From Citrobacter arsenatis (GTDB lineage Bacteria > Pseudomonadota > Gammaproteobacteria > Enterobacterales > Enterobacteriaceae), in assembly GCF_004353845.1 (NCBI RefSeq), contig NZ_CP037864.1, positions 2,666,001 to 2,730,000 of the forward strand: 64,000 bases of DNA. Reading direction: 5' to 3'. Every line of letters starts with the position of its first letter. The stretch's first letter is position 1. The notes below the pieces were generated by a model, which saw only the letters and a list, made by a program, of their open reading frames with translations, was not told the DNA's origin and made no database searches. Shown piece after piece: positions 54,088 to 63,013 of the stretch. The position numbers and the translations under genes are program-made.

Positions 54088-54756
54088 TTACTTGTCGTGT
54101 TGCCAGAAAGCCGATAAGCACGGCCACGTCAGAAATTCGGTTGCAGGAAGCTGCAAGCCTGCCCCGTTCAGCCCTGTCCCGATGCCGACAGAAAGCATGC
54201 CGCAGGCATTGATTGCATCAATTCCCGCTTGTGCATCTTCTATGCCAATACACTGCTTCGGGTCAACGCCCAGGCCCGAACAGGCAGCCAGGAATATTTC
54301 GGGATCCGGTTTCGAGCGGGAAATCAGCGCGGCGTTCGCACAAAAATCAAAGCACGCGCTAAGATCAAGCGCTTGTAAAATCGCAGGAGCATTGAGCGAC
54401 ACAGAGGCTAGCCCCACCGGGATCCGCTCTTCCCACAGCGTCATCAACAGCTCCCGTATTCCCGGCAATACCGAGTTAACCGTCAACTGGCGCAAAGAAT
54501 GGACATACAGACCATTTTTTCTCTCGGCCAATTGTGCGCAGGCCTCGGGAGAAAACGCCCCTGTCTTCCCACCATGGCGCAAAATACGCTGTAGCGATTC
54601 GCCGCGACTAATCCCTTTCAGGCTGTCGTTAAACGCTTCGTCAATCGCAATCCCTATTTCACCGGCTACCTGCCGCCAGGCGAGAAAATGCAGATGCGCG
54701 GTATCAGTAATCACACCATCCAAATCAAAAATGATGGCCTGTGGGTTGAGTATCAT
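54088..54756 (-). CDS. ycjU: beta-phosphoglucomutase YcjU
   Basis: 222-aa HAD-family mutase. Nucleophile motif IIFDLDGVITDTAHLH, SVSLNAPAIL and the C-terminal GIEDAQAGIDAI. It converts beta-glucose-1-phosphate, released by YcjT, to glucose-6-phosphate. It overlaps ycjT by 4 bp. Confidence 0.95.
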   Translation of the reverse strand: MILNPQAIIFDLDGVITDTAHLHFLAWRQVAGEIGIAIDEAFNDSLKGISRGESLQRILRHGGKTGAFSPEACAQLAERKNGLYVHSLRQLTVNSVLPGIRELLMTLWEERIPVGLASVSLNAPAILQALDLSACFDFCANAALISRSKPDPEIFLAACSGLGVDPKQCIGIEDAQAGIDAINACGMLSVGIGTGLNGAGLQLPATEFLTWPCLSAFWQHDK

Positions 54757-57029
54757 TCATCGCCCCCTTTCGTGGTAGCGGTCCCATAATTGGGCGAAAT
54801 AATGGTGGCATTGCTGATTACGGTCTCCCCCTGCACGATGACCTTTTCGCCATTGACCCAAAGGACAATTTGCTCAGTGCTGGTAATACGGATTTCGGCA
54901 GCATTGATGGTTATCTGTATAGCGGAGCCCTGCCAGCGTAGCGGGAAAGACAGCGTTTGCCAGTGAACAGGTAATGCAGGCGCAAGGTGTAACTCCCCGT
55001 GGCGAACATTTACGCCAGCGAATCCCTGGATTGCCCCCAGCCAGATGGCTCCCGTCGCCGCAGCATGAATACCGTCATCACAGCTATGTGGATCATCCCC
55101 AAGATCGATGAGCGATCCTTCGCGCCAGAACCGATATCCCCGAGCCGAATCACCGCAACGTGCAGCCACAATCCCATGAATCGCTTTGCTCAAAGAGGAG
55201 TCATGAATGGTGCGCGGCTCGTAAAAACGCAGGTTAGCCAGGCAGGTTTGCGGGCTGAATTGCTCCGGTAACATGTAGGTCAGCATCACTACGTCGGCCT
55301 GTTTGAGAATTTGCATCTCATTGACTTCCGCACGGGAGTAATCGAGTAAAATCGTCTGCTTGCCCGCTTTGGCTTTATACTGCGACAGATCGATAGCCGG
55401 TTTGCTCAGGAAGGTATCATCCTGAGGAAGCACGCCATCGGGCTGAATTTCCGGTCGCCAGAGATGCTGTAAAAAATGCTCTGCGCGATGAATAAACGTA
55501 TCATCGCCGCAGCCCAACCGACGAGCAAAACCCAGCGCCTGCTCTACGTTGTACCAGGCCATGTAGTTGGTAAAGGCATTGTTGTTCACATGTTCAGTGT
55601 ATTCATCCGGGCCAATCACATTGTGGATCTCTAAACGATCGTTGACCATGACTGCCCTGCTTATCCAGAACTTCGCCGTTTCCAGCAGTAGCGTCATACC
55701 CTCACGGGACATAAAGTTTAGATCCCCGGTAGCGTGCCAGTAATTGATTACCGCCCAGGCAATATCCGCCACGAGGTGATGTTCAGCCTGCGCGGACGCC
55801 ACTTTCTGCCGCAGCCCGGTACGGATATTGATCGCCGCAAATTCAGGTGTTTCCTCATCACCGCTGCGAGCGCTTTCCCACGGGAACAGCGCGCCCTGCC
55901 AACCGTTTCGGCGCGCTTTCTCACGCGCTCCCGACAAATTATGCCAGCGGTAACGCAATAAACTTCTGGCGGTTTTCGGTCCGGTGAACAGGTGAAACGG
56001 TAACAGAAAGACTTCGGTATCCCAGAATACATGGCCTTTATACCCTTCGCCCGTCAGACCTTTTGCCGCAATACTGCTGCGCTCATCGTGGTCTGGGGTC
56101 ATCACACGCAGATGATAGAGCGCATAGTCCAGCGCGCGCTGATCGTTGATATCCGTACTGACAACCTGAACGCGACGTGTTTGCCACCAGGCATGCCAGT
56201 TGGCGGTCGACTCAGCCAGCAATGCGTCATATCCCTGCTGGGCGCACGCTTCCAGATTGCGCAGCGCTTGACGCCCCCAGGTCTCAAGCGACAGGCTGCG
56301 CTCGCTCGCCCAGTCTATCCAGCTCATTTTCGTCAGCGTGACGCGCTGCCCGGCTTGCGCCTGCACGCTATTGTGCTGCAACAAGCGGCGTTCTTTCGCG
56401 GTGAAGCAGCGCTGCGCCGCACCGTCTACATCACAAAACGTAGTGATAGCGATATCGTTGCGGCCGTCCTGGGTAGTGTAAATCCCTTGCATAAGATGCT
56501 GGCCAAATACCCGGACCTGCGTTTCATCGAGATGCTGACGACCATGATTGGTGATCGTGGCATCAATACCGGTCGAAATACCAATGCTGGCATCAGCATC
56601 CAGTGGCGTTACGACAACTTCCAGTGCAAACAGCGGCAATTTCTGTGCCGAGACAAATCGCCGACTTTCAATAGCAAAACGCGCTCCGCCAGACGTACGC
56701 CAGATAAGCGCACGGCGTAACTCTCCACTGGCAAAATCCAGTTCACGATGCCAGCTTTCAATAACGCCGCTGCTGAGTGAAAAAATCTCGCCATTGAGTG
56801 AAATCTCCACTCCGACCACATCAGGCAGATTAACCAGTTCATTAATTTCGCCTTTCCCTGCCCTGTGATACAGTCCTGCCAGGTACATACCGCGCGTTTG
56901 TAAGGTGTAGTCTTCCTCGTGACTGGCGCGAATTCCCATATAACCGTTGCCGGTCGTCATCAGTGACGCATATTTATTCAGGCTGTGTGGGCAAAAAGCC
57001 GATTCAGTGAGCATTACTGGCTTCGTCAT
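54753..57029 (-). CDS. ycjT: kojibiose phosphorylase YcjT (GH65)
   Basis: 758 aa. GH65 family: N-terminal beta-sandwich, (alpha/alpha)6 barrel with GHVFWDTEVFLLPF and catalytic acid Glu in VIGPDEYTEHVNNNAF, phosphate site near KQTILLDYSRAEVNEMQILKQ (split here between KQ and TILLDY). E. coli YcjT splits kojibiose with phosphate to beta-glucose-1-phosphate and glucose. It overlaps ycjS and ycjU by 4 bp each, so it is a tight operon member. Confidence 0.95.
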   Translation of the reverse strand: MTKPVMLTESAFCPHSLNKYASLMTTGNGYMGIRASHEEDYTLQTRGMYLAGLYHRAGKGEINELVNLPDVVGVEISLNGEIFSLSSGVIESWHRELDFASGELRRALIWRTSGGARFAIESRRFVSAQKLPLFALEVVVTPLDADASIGISTGIDATITNHGRQHLDETQVRVFGQHLMQGIYTTQDGRNDIAITTFCDVDGAAQRCFTAKERRLLQHNSVQAQAGQRVTLTKMSWIDWASERSLSLETWGRQALRNLEACAQQGYDALLAESTANWHAWWQTRRVQVVSTDINDQRALDYALYHLRVMTPDHDERSSIAAKGLTGEGYKGHVFWDTEVFLLPFHLFTGPKTARSLLRYRWHNLSGAREKARRNGWQGALFPWESARSGDEETPEFAAINIRTGLRQKVASAQAEHHLVADIAWAVINYWHATGDLNFMSREGMTLLLETAKFWISRAVMVNDRLEIHNVIGPDEYTEHVNNNAFTNYMAWYNVEQALGFARRLGCGDDTFIHRAEHFLQHLWRPEIQPDGVLPQDDTFLSKPAIDLSQYKAKAGKQTILLDYSRAEVNEMQILKQADVVMLTYMLPEQFSPQTCLANLRFYEPRTIHDSSLSKAIHGIVAARCGDSARGYRFWREGSLIDLGDDPHSCDDGIHAAATGAIWLGAIQGFAGVNVRHGELHLAPALPVHWQTLSFPLRWQGSAIQITINAAEIRITSTEQIVLWVNGEKVIVQGETVISNATIISPNYGTATTKGGDE

Positions 57030-58081
57030 AAGTCTACGTAGGTCCCTGTTTCAGCCGATTGATACAGTGCGGCAACCAGTTGTTGAATAACGACGCCTTG
57101 CTCTGCGTCTGCAATAGTGACAGGTTCACCCTGGACATGATTCACGAATGCTTCCATGCTGCGATAATGACGGTTGTCATCGGCCATTTCGCGCGCAAGC
57201 AGAACGTCAAGCGCACCATCACGATCGGTATACACCTGGGCCGGAAATAAGGTCGCCCCCGCCAGATCGCCGCAGAAATTGACGTTCATAATCGATTGTT
57301 CCGGGATATTCAGAGCAAAAGAGGTTTCCAGGCGCAGGATACCGCCGTTATGAAATTCAATCGTGCCGAACAGAGAATCCTCCACGGAATACGTCGCGGG
57401 ATCCCATTTCCCAAACTGGCCGCTGTTTTTACGCGTGCCAATGCGTTGATAGCTGTGCGCATTAACGCGCTTTACTGCCGGAAACCCCAGTACATACATG
57501 GCGGCATCCAGCATATGAATACCGAGATCGATAAGCGGCCCGCCGCCCTGCAGTTCTTTGTTGGTAAATACCCCCCAGCCAGGGACACCGCAGCGGCGCA
57601 AAGCGCGGACATTGGTGACATAGATTTCACCCAGTACGCCGGCCATCACCTGCTCACGAAGCAGTTGCGTATCCAGTGCGAAACGATGATGAAAATCATA
57701 AGCCAGTACTTTTCCCACCCGACGCGCCGTTTTACACATCTCCAGCGCCTCGTCTGGTGTCATCGCCGGAGGTTTCTCGCACATCACATGGCAGCCAGCG
57801 TTCAAGGCCATCATGGTGTGTGCATAATGAAAACGATTGGGCGAACAAATGCTGACGATATCAGGCTTTGCTTCGCGTAACATCGTTTGCGGATCGTCCC
57901 AAACCTGCGGATTACCGTATTTCTCTGCCAACCCCTGCGCCTGTGACAGGCGGCTGTCGCAGACAGCCACCAGTTCCAGATCGTTGCGGGTGCAGTAGTA
58001 CGAAGCATGAACTTTATCCGCCACCTGCCCGGCGCCGATAATGGCGACGCGTAGCGGAGCGCTTGTCAGTGCACTTTTCAC
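57026..58081 (-). CDS. ycjS: D-glucoside 3-dehydrogenase YcjS
   Basis: 351 aa from a GTG start at 58079-58081 with AGAGG 7 nt upstream, giving the K-12 length and N-terminus (V/M)KSALTSAPLRVAIIGAG. Gfo/Idh/MocA family: Rossmann GAGQVADKV, CEKPPA motif and GGPLIDLGIHMLDAA. E. coli YcjS oxidises D-glucosides at C3 with NAD. The frame is open 61 codons upstream into ycjR, but those codons do not fit the family. Confidence 0.94.
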   Translation of the reverse strand: MKSALTSAPLRVAIIGAGQVADKVHASYYCTRNDLELVAVCDSRLSQAQGLAEKYGNPQVWDDPQTMLREAKPDIVSICSPNRFHYAHTMMALNAGCHVMCEKPPAMTPDEALEMCKTARRVGKVLAYDFHHRFALDTQLLREQVMAGVLGEIYVTNVRALRRCGVPGWGVFTNKELQGGGPLIDLGIHMLDAAMYVLGFPAVKRVNAHSYQRIGTRKNSGQFGKWDPATYSVEDSLFGTIEFHNGGILRLETSFALNIPEQSIMNVNFCGDLAGATLFPAQVYTDRDGALDVLLAREMADDNRHYRSMEAFVNHVQGEPVTIADAEQGVVIQQLVAALYQSAETGTYVDL

Positions 58082-58091
58082 GGAGATCCTC

Positions 58092-58880
58092 TTAGCAGGT
58101 ACGCAGCCAGGCCAGCGACTGACGGTACGCTTCCGGCAGGTTCTCCGCCCGCACACGCCCTTCATACACCACGTAACCCTGGTAATTATCTTCACGCAGC
58201 TGGTCAAACAGCGCAGAGAAATCCAGCGTACCGCTCCCCGGCTGATAACGATGGTTATCTGCAATATGCACGTGACCCAGCAGATCGCGATTGTCGTGCA
58301 ACGCCTGTGCCATATCGTCTTCTTCGATATTCATATGGTAAAAATCACCAATGATTTGCACATGCTTCAGGTTGTTTTCCACGATATAGCGACGGGCATC
58401 CGCCAGGGTGTTGATCATATGATCCTGATAGCGATTGAGCGGCTCCAGATACACTACCGTCCCCGTACGCTCGGCGACTTTATCAAGATAAATCAATGAA
58501 TCACTGACAGCTTTACGATCGCCTTCCAGGCTACGCGGAGACGTCATCGGCGGTAAGCGGAAGGTAAACATGCCCCATGCAGCCGGTACAATGATGCCTT
58601 GTCCACCGACTTCGGCCAGCGCTTCGAGAATGCGGGTAATCTGCTGCAACCCGTTTAAACGACGCTCTTCGATAAAATCACCGATCCAACCTTCATAGCC
58701 GCCGCAAGCGGTAGTAACGGGCAGACCCGTTTCTGCGATCGCCGCTTTTACTTCCGCGAGATTGTTGACCAGCAATTTGCCGTCAATTTCAAAACCGTCG
58801 AATCCCATCTCTTTGATGTAACGGAATTTCTCGAGAATATTTTCCGGAAAAAAAGCCTGGTTCTGTGTTCCAATTTTCAT
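58092..58880 (-). CDS. ycjR: 3-dehydro-D-guloside 4-epimerase YcjR
   Basis: 262 aa from the ATG at 58880 (AAGGA 9 nt upstream; an ATG three codons earlier abuts the ribosome site). Xylose-isomerase-like TIM barrel; metal-binding residues in VYLEPLNRYQDH, IGDFYHMNIEE, GHVHIADNHR and YVVYEGRV. In E. coli it epimerises the 3-keto intermediate at C4, linking YcjQ and YcjS to turn D-gulosides into D-glucosides. Confidence 0.94.
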   Translation of the reverse strand: MKIGTQNQAFFPENILEKFRYIKEMGFDGFEIDGKLLVNNLAEVKAAIAETGLPVTTACGGYEGWIGDFIEERRLNGLQQITRILEALAEVGGQGIIVPAAWGMFTFRLPPMTSPRSLEGDRKAVSDSLIYLDKVAERTGTVVYLEPLNRYQDHMINTLADARRYIVENNLKHVQIIGDFYHMNIEEDDMAQALHDNRDLLGHVHIADNHRYQPGSGTLDFSALFDQLREDNYQGYVVYEGRVRAENLPEAYRQSLAWLRTC

Positions 58881-58896
58881 TTTCTGCATTCCTTAA

Positions 58897-59949
58897 TTAA
58901 AACGTCACGCCCATTTTGATGCTCTTTTCCGGATGGCGGTCGACATACTGCATATAGCTTTCCGGGCTGCTGGCAAAAGTTACTACCGGATCAATAAGTT
59001 CTTCACAGTTCAGGTAACCGTTCATCAACAGTTCCCAACAGGTCTCCTCAATACGCTTGCGGCTCCAGCGCGGATAATCTGGATTTGGTTCACTACAGGC
59101 GCGGGAGAAGACAATTTTGGCGTTGTTAAAGTGCGCTTCACGCCCAAGGTTGAACCCTTCTGCAAAAGGTTTGGCGAAAGCGACATAGGAAATAGTTCCA
59201 CCATAGGCCAGACCACGTAGCGCCGATTGCAACGCATCCGCATAACCGCTGGTTTCGATGATCACATCAGCACCCTGCTTACCGGTCAGCTTCTTAATTT
59301 CCATTCCTACATCGGTGCCCATAGGATTCAGACAGAAATCCGCGCCGTGGCGACGCGCGATATCGCAGCGATGGGCAATCGGATCCACGCCAATGACCAC
59401 TGAGGCTCCCGCTTTCTTAGCCAGTTGCACTGCAATCTGGCCAATTGCGCCTAAGCCCACGACGACCACAAAGTCACCGACGCGTACATTGGCGTCGCGC
59501 ACACCGCTCATGGCGAACTGTGCCGGGTCATAGCACACGGCATTTTTCCACGAACTCCCTTTCGGCATTTTGCGCAGTTTGTAGTTGTTCACCGCATTAA
59601 AAATCACCGTTTCTGCCAGAGGACCGTAGCCACAAACTGAATCGCCAACGGCGTATTCGGTCACATCGCTGCCACACTCAATAACATCGCCCACCACCAT
59701 ATTGCCAAGCTGGAATTTACCGAATTCGATCCCGCGCGGTGCCCCTTCCGGACGCGGCATAAACATTTGCCATTCACCGTTAAAATCTTCGTCAATAAAC
59801 GGGCTGGCAGCGCGAAAATCGACCACTTCGGTGCCATGTTTCGGCGCGCCAAATTTAACGCGAACTTTCACTTCATTGGCGGATACCACTCTGTCTTCAT
59901 ATTCCACCAGCGCTGCAACACGCGGTTCTGTGGCAACTAACTTCTTCAT
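58897..59949 (-). CDS. ycjQ: D-guloside 3-dehydrogenase YcjQ
   Basis: 350-aa medium-chain dehydrogenase with the NAD loop VVGLGAIGQIAVQLAKKAGA and the MDR patterns GNMVVGDVIECGSDV and GADVIIETSGYADAL. It lacks the structural Cys cluster of classic zinc alcohol dehydrogenases. E. coli YcjQ oxidises D-gulosides at C3. Ribosome site AAGGAGTTGTAA before ATG. Confidence 0.94.
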   Translation of the reverse strand: MKKLVATEPRVAALVEYEDRVVSANEVKVRVKFGAPKHGTEVVDFRAASPFIDEDFNGEWQMFMPRPEGAPRGIEFGKFQLGNMVVGDVIECGSDVTEYAVGDSVCGYGPLAETVIFNAVNNYKLRKMPKGSSWKNAVCYDPAQFAMSGVRDANVRVGDFVVVVGLGAIGQIAVQLAKKAGASVVIGVDPIAHRCDIARRHGADFCLNPMGTDVGMEIKKLTGKQGADVIIETSGYADALQSALRGLAYGGTISYVAFAKPFAEGFNLGREAHFNNAKIVFSRACSEPNPDYPRWSRKRIEETCWELLMNGYLNCEELIDPVVTFASSPESYMQYVDRHPEKSIKMGVTF

Positions 59950-59976
59950 TTACAACTCCTTAATTAAACTGGCCGC

Positions 59977-60819
59977 TTAGCCTTTCACGCCGCCTGCGGT
60001 CAAACCACTTTTAATAAAACGTTCGGAAAGCGCATACATAATGACAACCGGCAATGCAGTGACTAACGATGCAGCCATCATGCGTCCCCAGATATAGTCA
60101 GGCGTACTAAACAGCGCGTTCAGACCGACCGGTAAGGTAAAATTGCTGGCGCTGGAAAGGAAAATCGAGGCAAACAGATAGTCATTCCACGCCACCATAA
60201 AGCAGTACACAAAGACCGAAACCAGACCAGACATCGCCAACGGCACGGTTATGCGAAAGATGATCTGCAGACGGTTCAACCCATCCATCATCGCGGCTTC
60301 TTCTATTTCATCCGGAATGGTGTCGAAATAGCTTTTCAGCATGAACACTGCGGTCGGCAGCGTTTGGGTGACCATGGTGATAATCAACGCCATTTCAGTG
60401 TCGTAGATGCCGAGTGCCGTAATGATCTTGAATAACGGCACCACCAGCAGGATCCCCGAAAACATGTACACCGTGTAAAAACTGGCATTGATGGTCATTC
60501 GTCCCTTAAAACGCAGGCGGGAAAGCGCATACGCCCCGAGCACGCCGAGAAATACCGCCACCACCGAAGACGTCACCGATACCACCAGGCTATTACGGAA
60601 GTAGTCAACAAACGGGAAAATCATCGGGTTGAAGATGTCGATGTAATGTTCCAGCGTCCATTGCTGCGGTAACAGCGTCGGATGCAGTGAAATCGCCTCT
60701 TTTGCGCTTTTGAATGAGGTCATCAGCATCACAAAAAATGGAAATAGCGTGATGCCCAGGAAGACAATTAATCCACAGTAAAAGCCAATGCGGCCAAGCG
60801 TGCGCTTATTTGTTGCCAT
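59977..60819 (-). CDS. ycjP: sugar ABC transporter permease YcjP
   Basis: 280 aa, the K-12 length, six hydrophobic segments. The EAA loop EEAAMMDGLNRLQIIFRITVPL is complete. MalG-type partner of YcjO; overlaps the ycjO end by 14 bp. Confidence 0.95.
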   Translation of the reverse strand: MATNKRTLGRIGFYCGLIVFLGITLFPFFVMLMTSFKSAKEAISLHPTLLPQQWTLEHYIDIFNPMIFPFVDYFRNSLVVSVTSSVVAVFLGVLGAYALSRLRFKGRMTINASFYTVYMFSGILLVVPLFKIITALGIYDTEMALIITMVTQTLPTAVFMLKSYFDTIPDEIEEAAMMDGLNRLQIIFRITVPLAMSGLVSVFVYCFMVAWNDYLFASIFLSSASNFTLPVGLNALFSTPDYIWGRMMAASLVTALPVVIMYALSERFIKSGLTAGGVKG

Positions 60820-61687
60820 TGAGGTTCACCCGTTTTCTGGTCAGCAGGATAACAGCGAAAATGATGACGAAGAGGACGACAGAAATCGCGGCCGCTTTGC
60901 CTAAGTCGTTAAATGCAAACGCTGTTTTATAGAGATAGACCCCGAGAATATCGACTTTGGTGGTCAACAGATAAACATCGGCGAACATGTAGAACATCCA
61001 GATCGTGCGCAGCGTGACCACGGTCGCCAGTACGGGCATAATCGCTGGCAACGTGACGATACGGAAACGTTGCCACGCGTTTGCGCCGTCCATTTCTGCC
61101 GCCTCATACAACGATTTATCAATAGTCTGTAAAATCGCCAGAAACGAGATAAAGGCATACGGGAAGTAGCGCCAGATGGCGAACAGCACGACCAGCGCGA
61201 AGCTGCTGCCGGGATTGTCGAACCACAGCGGCGCCTGATCGTAGAGATGCAACAGATCCACACCGAGGTAGTTCACAATGCCGTAGCCGTTGTTGAACAT
61301 GTATTTCCAGGCAAACACCAGCGAAATTGATGGCGTTACGTAAGAGAGGATAACCAGTGAGCGCGCCGTTTTCCGCAGACGAAACTCACGGTTAAAAAAC
61401 ATCGCCACTCCCAGTCCCAACACCGTGCTCCCAGCGACAACCAGCGTGGTATACCAGACCGTCATCCACAGCGAATGCCAGAATCCAGGATCGGATAAGA
61501 TACGGATATAGTTACTCAACCCGACAAACGTAGACTCAATTTGCGGATTAAGCGGCAGACGCATGAAGCTGATTTCGATGTTAGATATCATCGGCCACGC
61601 CACTAAACCGCCCAATAACAGCAAGCTGGGCGCCAGCAGCAGCATGGCGAATGGCATATCAGATCGACCTGAAAAGAACTTATTCAT
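60806..61687 (-). CDS. ycjO: sugar ABC transporter permease YcjO
   Basis: 293 aa from the ATG giving MNKFFSGRSDMPFAM, as K-12; an ATG seven codons earlier (61708) overlaps the ycjN stop and is also possible. Six hydrophobic segments and the EAA loop YEAAEMDGANAWQRFRIV. MalF-type permease of the YcjNOPV importer. Confidence 0.94.
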   Translation of the reverse strand: MNKFFSGRSDMPFAMLLLAPSLLLLGGLVAWPMISNIEISFMRLPLNPQIESTFVGLSNYIRILSDPGFWHSLWMTVWYTTLVVAGSTVLGLGVAMFFNREFRLRKTARSLVILSYVTPSISLVFAWKYMFNNGYGIVNYLGVDLLHLYDQAPLWFDNPGSSFALVVLFAIWRYFPYAFISFLAILQTIDKSLYEAAEMDGANAWQRFRIVTLPAIMPVLATVVTLRTIWMFYMFADVYLLTTKVDILGVYLYKTAFAFNDLGKAAAISVVLFVIIFAVILLTRKRVNLNGNK

Positions 61688-61707
61688 CACGGCTTTCCAT
61701 TTCCCCA

Positions 61708-63000
61708 TTAGCGCTGTTCAACGAGGTCATCCAGTTTTGTCTGGCTTGCCTTGATGGTTGATGAAAGGTCAGCTTTTCCTACCGTGACGTTGTGCACCAT
61801 GGTACTCACGATGCCGGAGCCGGTTACGTCGCCCATGCGGGTAAAGTTCTTATCACCGACGGCGCCAAAGACCTGAATATTCGGCAGTTCGGCAATCAAT
61901 TGATCGGGTAATTCCCCCAGTGCTTTGATAACGGCGTTTTCTTTCCACGTCGGCGTATTCACCACCGCTTTGTTGACCGGCAGCGCTGCCCCTGGCGACA
62001 TCATGACCCAGTCCGCAATGTTGTCGGCCTGCTCCATAAAGGTGACAAATTTCTCAGCCGCTTCTGTCTCTTCGCTTTTTTGACCTGCGGTGATGGTTAG
62101 CGACGTCAGCATGCCGTAAACAGCGGAATTTTTTTCCGTCGGCACCATGAAGCCAACATTTTTAGGATCGCCCTCTTTGATCACCGCCGGGAGGATATAG
62201 GTGGAATAAATCGCCATTGGCGCCGTGCCGTTCATGAAAGCATCTTTGACTTCCATGATGTCGTTCGAGCCCGGCATGGTGTTCATGGCAAGTTGGCGGT
62301 AATACTGCAACGCCTGCGCCATTTCAGGCGTGTCGAGCGTAATCTTTCCCTGCGCATCAAAAACGTTGGCCTGGTTAGAGAGCGCGAACTGGGAGAATGA
62401 CTGTTCGGTCAAAACGCTTTCTGCCGTAGGCAGCGCAATACCGTATTTCTTACTGCCAGGATTGTTGAGCTTTTGCGCCACGTTTAGCAATTGCTGCCAG
62501 TCTTTTGGCTCTTCCAGTCCGGCTTTTGCCAGCACATCTTTGCGATACCAGATCCCGCCAATCCAGGCACTGACCGGAACCCCGGTCCATGCACTACCGT
62601 CTTCAGTACGTACAATACGCAGGACGCCATCATAAAAAGCACCTTCACCTACGCCGTTGATGACCTGCGCGACCGCTTTACGGTCGATAAGGGATTCTTT
62701 ATCCATAACTTTCGCGTAGTCATGGCTGGTTTCAATGACTTCAGGCAGTGAACCGCTGCGCGCCAGGGTGATGACCTTGGTGTTGTAAGCATCCTCTTCC
62801 ACAGGGACCTGTTTGACGCTGATGCCCGGGTTTTCTTTTTCAAAACGCTCAATCAGTTTTGCAATAACCGCCTGCCGCTCCTGCTCAACAGAAGAGTGCA
62901 TAAATTCAATCGCGACAGAGGACTTTTTATCATCCTTACACCCGGAAACCAGGGCGCAGGAAACCAGTGCTGAAATCAGCACAATTTTAGCTTTAAGCAT
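61708..63000 (-). CDS. ycjN: sugar-binding lipoprotein YcjN
   Basis: 430 aa, the K-12 length. Signal with lipobox ALVSGC (Cys 21), then a family-1 solute-binding domain (FEKENPGISVKQVPV, GVPVSAWIGGIWYRKDVL). It captures the glucoside or disaccharide for YcjOP. A lipid anchor is unusual for Gram-negative sugar-binding proteins but is a feature of this one in K-12 too. Confidence 0.95.
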   Translation of the reverse strand: MLKAKIVLISALVSCALVSGCKDDKKSSVAIEFMHSSVEQERQAVIAKLIERFEKENPGISVKQVPVEEDAYNTKVITLARSGSLPEVIETSHDYAKVMDKESLIDRKAVAQVINGVGEGAFYDGVLRIVRTEDGSAWTGVPVSAWIGGIWYRKDVLAKAGLEEPKDWQQLLNVAQKLNNPGSKKYGIALPTAESVLTEQSFSQFALSNQANVFDAQGKITLDTPEMAQALQYYRQLAMNTMPGSNDIMEVKDAFMNGTAPMAIYSTYILPAVIKEGDPKNVGFMVPTEKNSAVYGMLTSLTITAGQKSEETEAAEKFVTFMEQADNIADWVMMSPGAALPVNKAVVNTPTWKENAVIKALGELPDQLIAELPNIQVFGAVGDKNFTRMGDVTGSGIVSTMVHNVTVGKADLSSTIKASQTKLDDLVEQR

Positions 63001-63013
63001 GAAATGTTCCTTT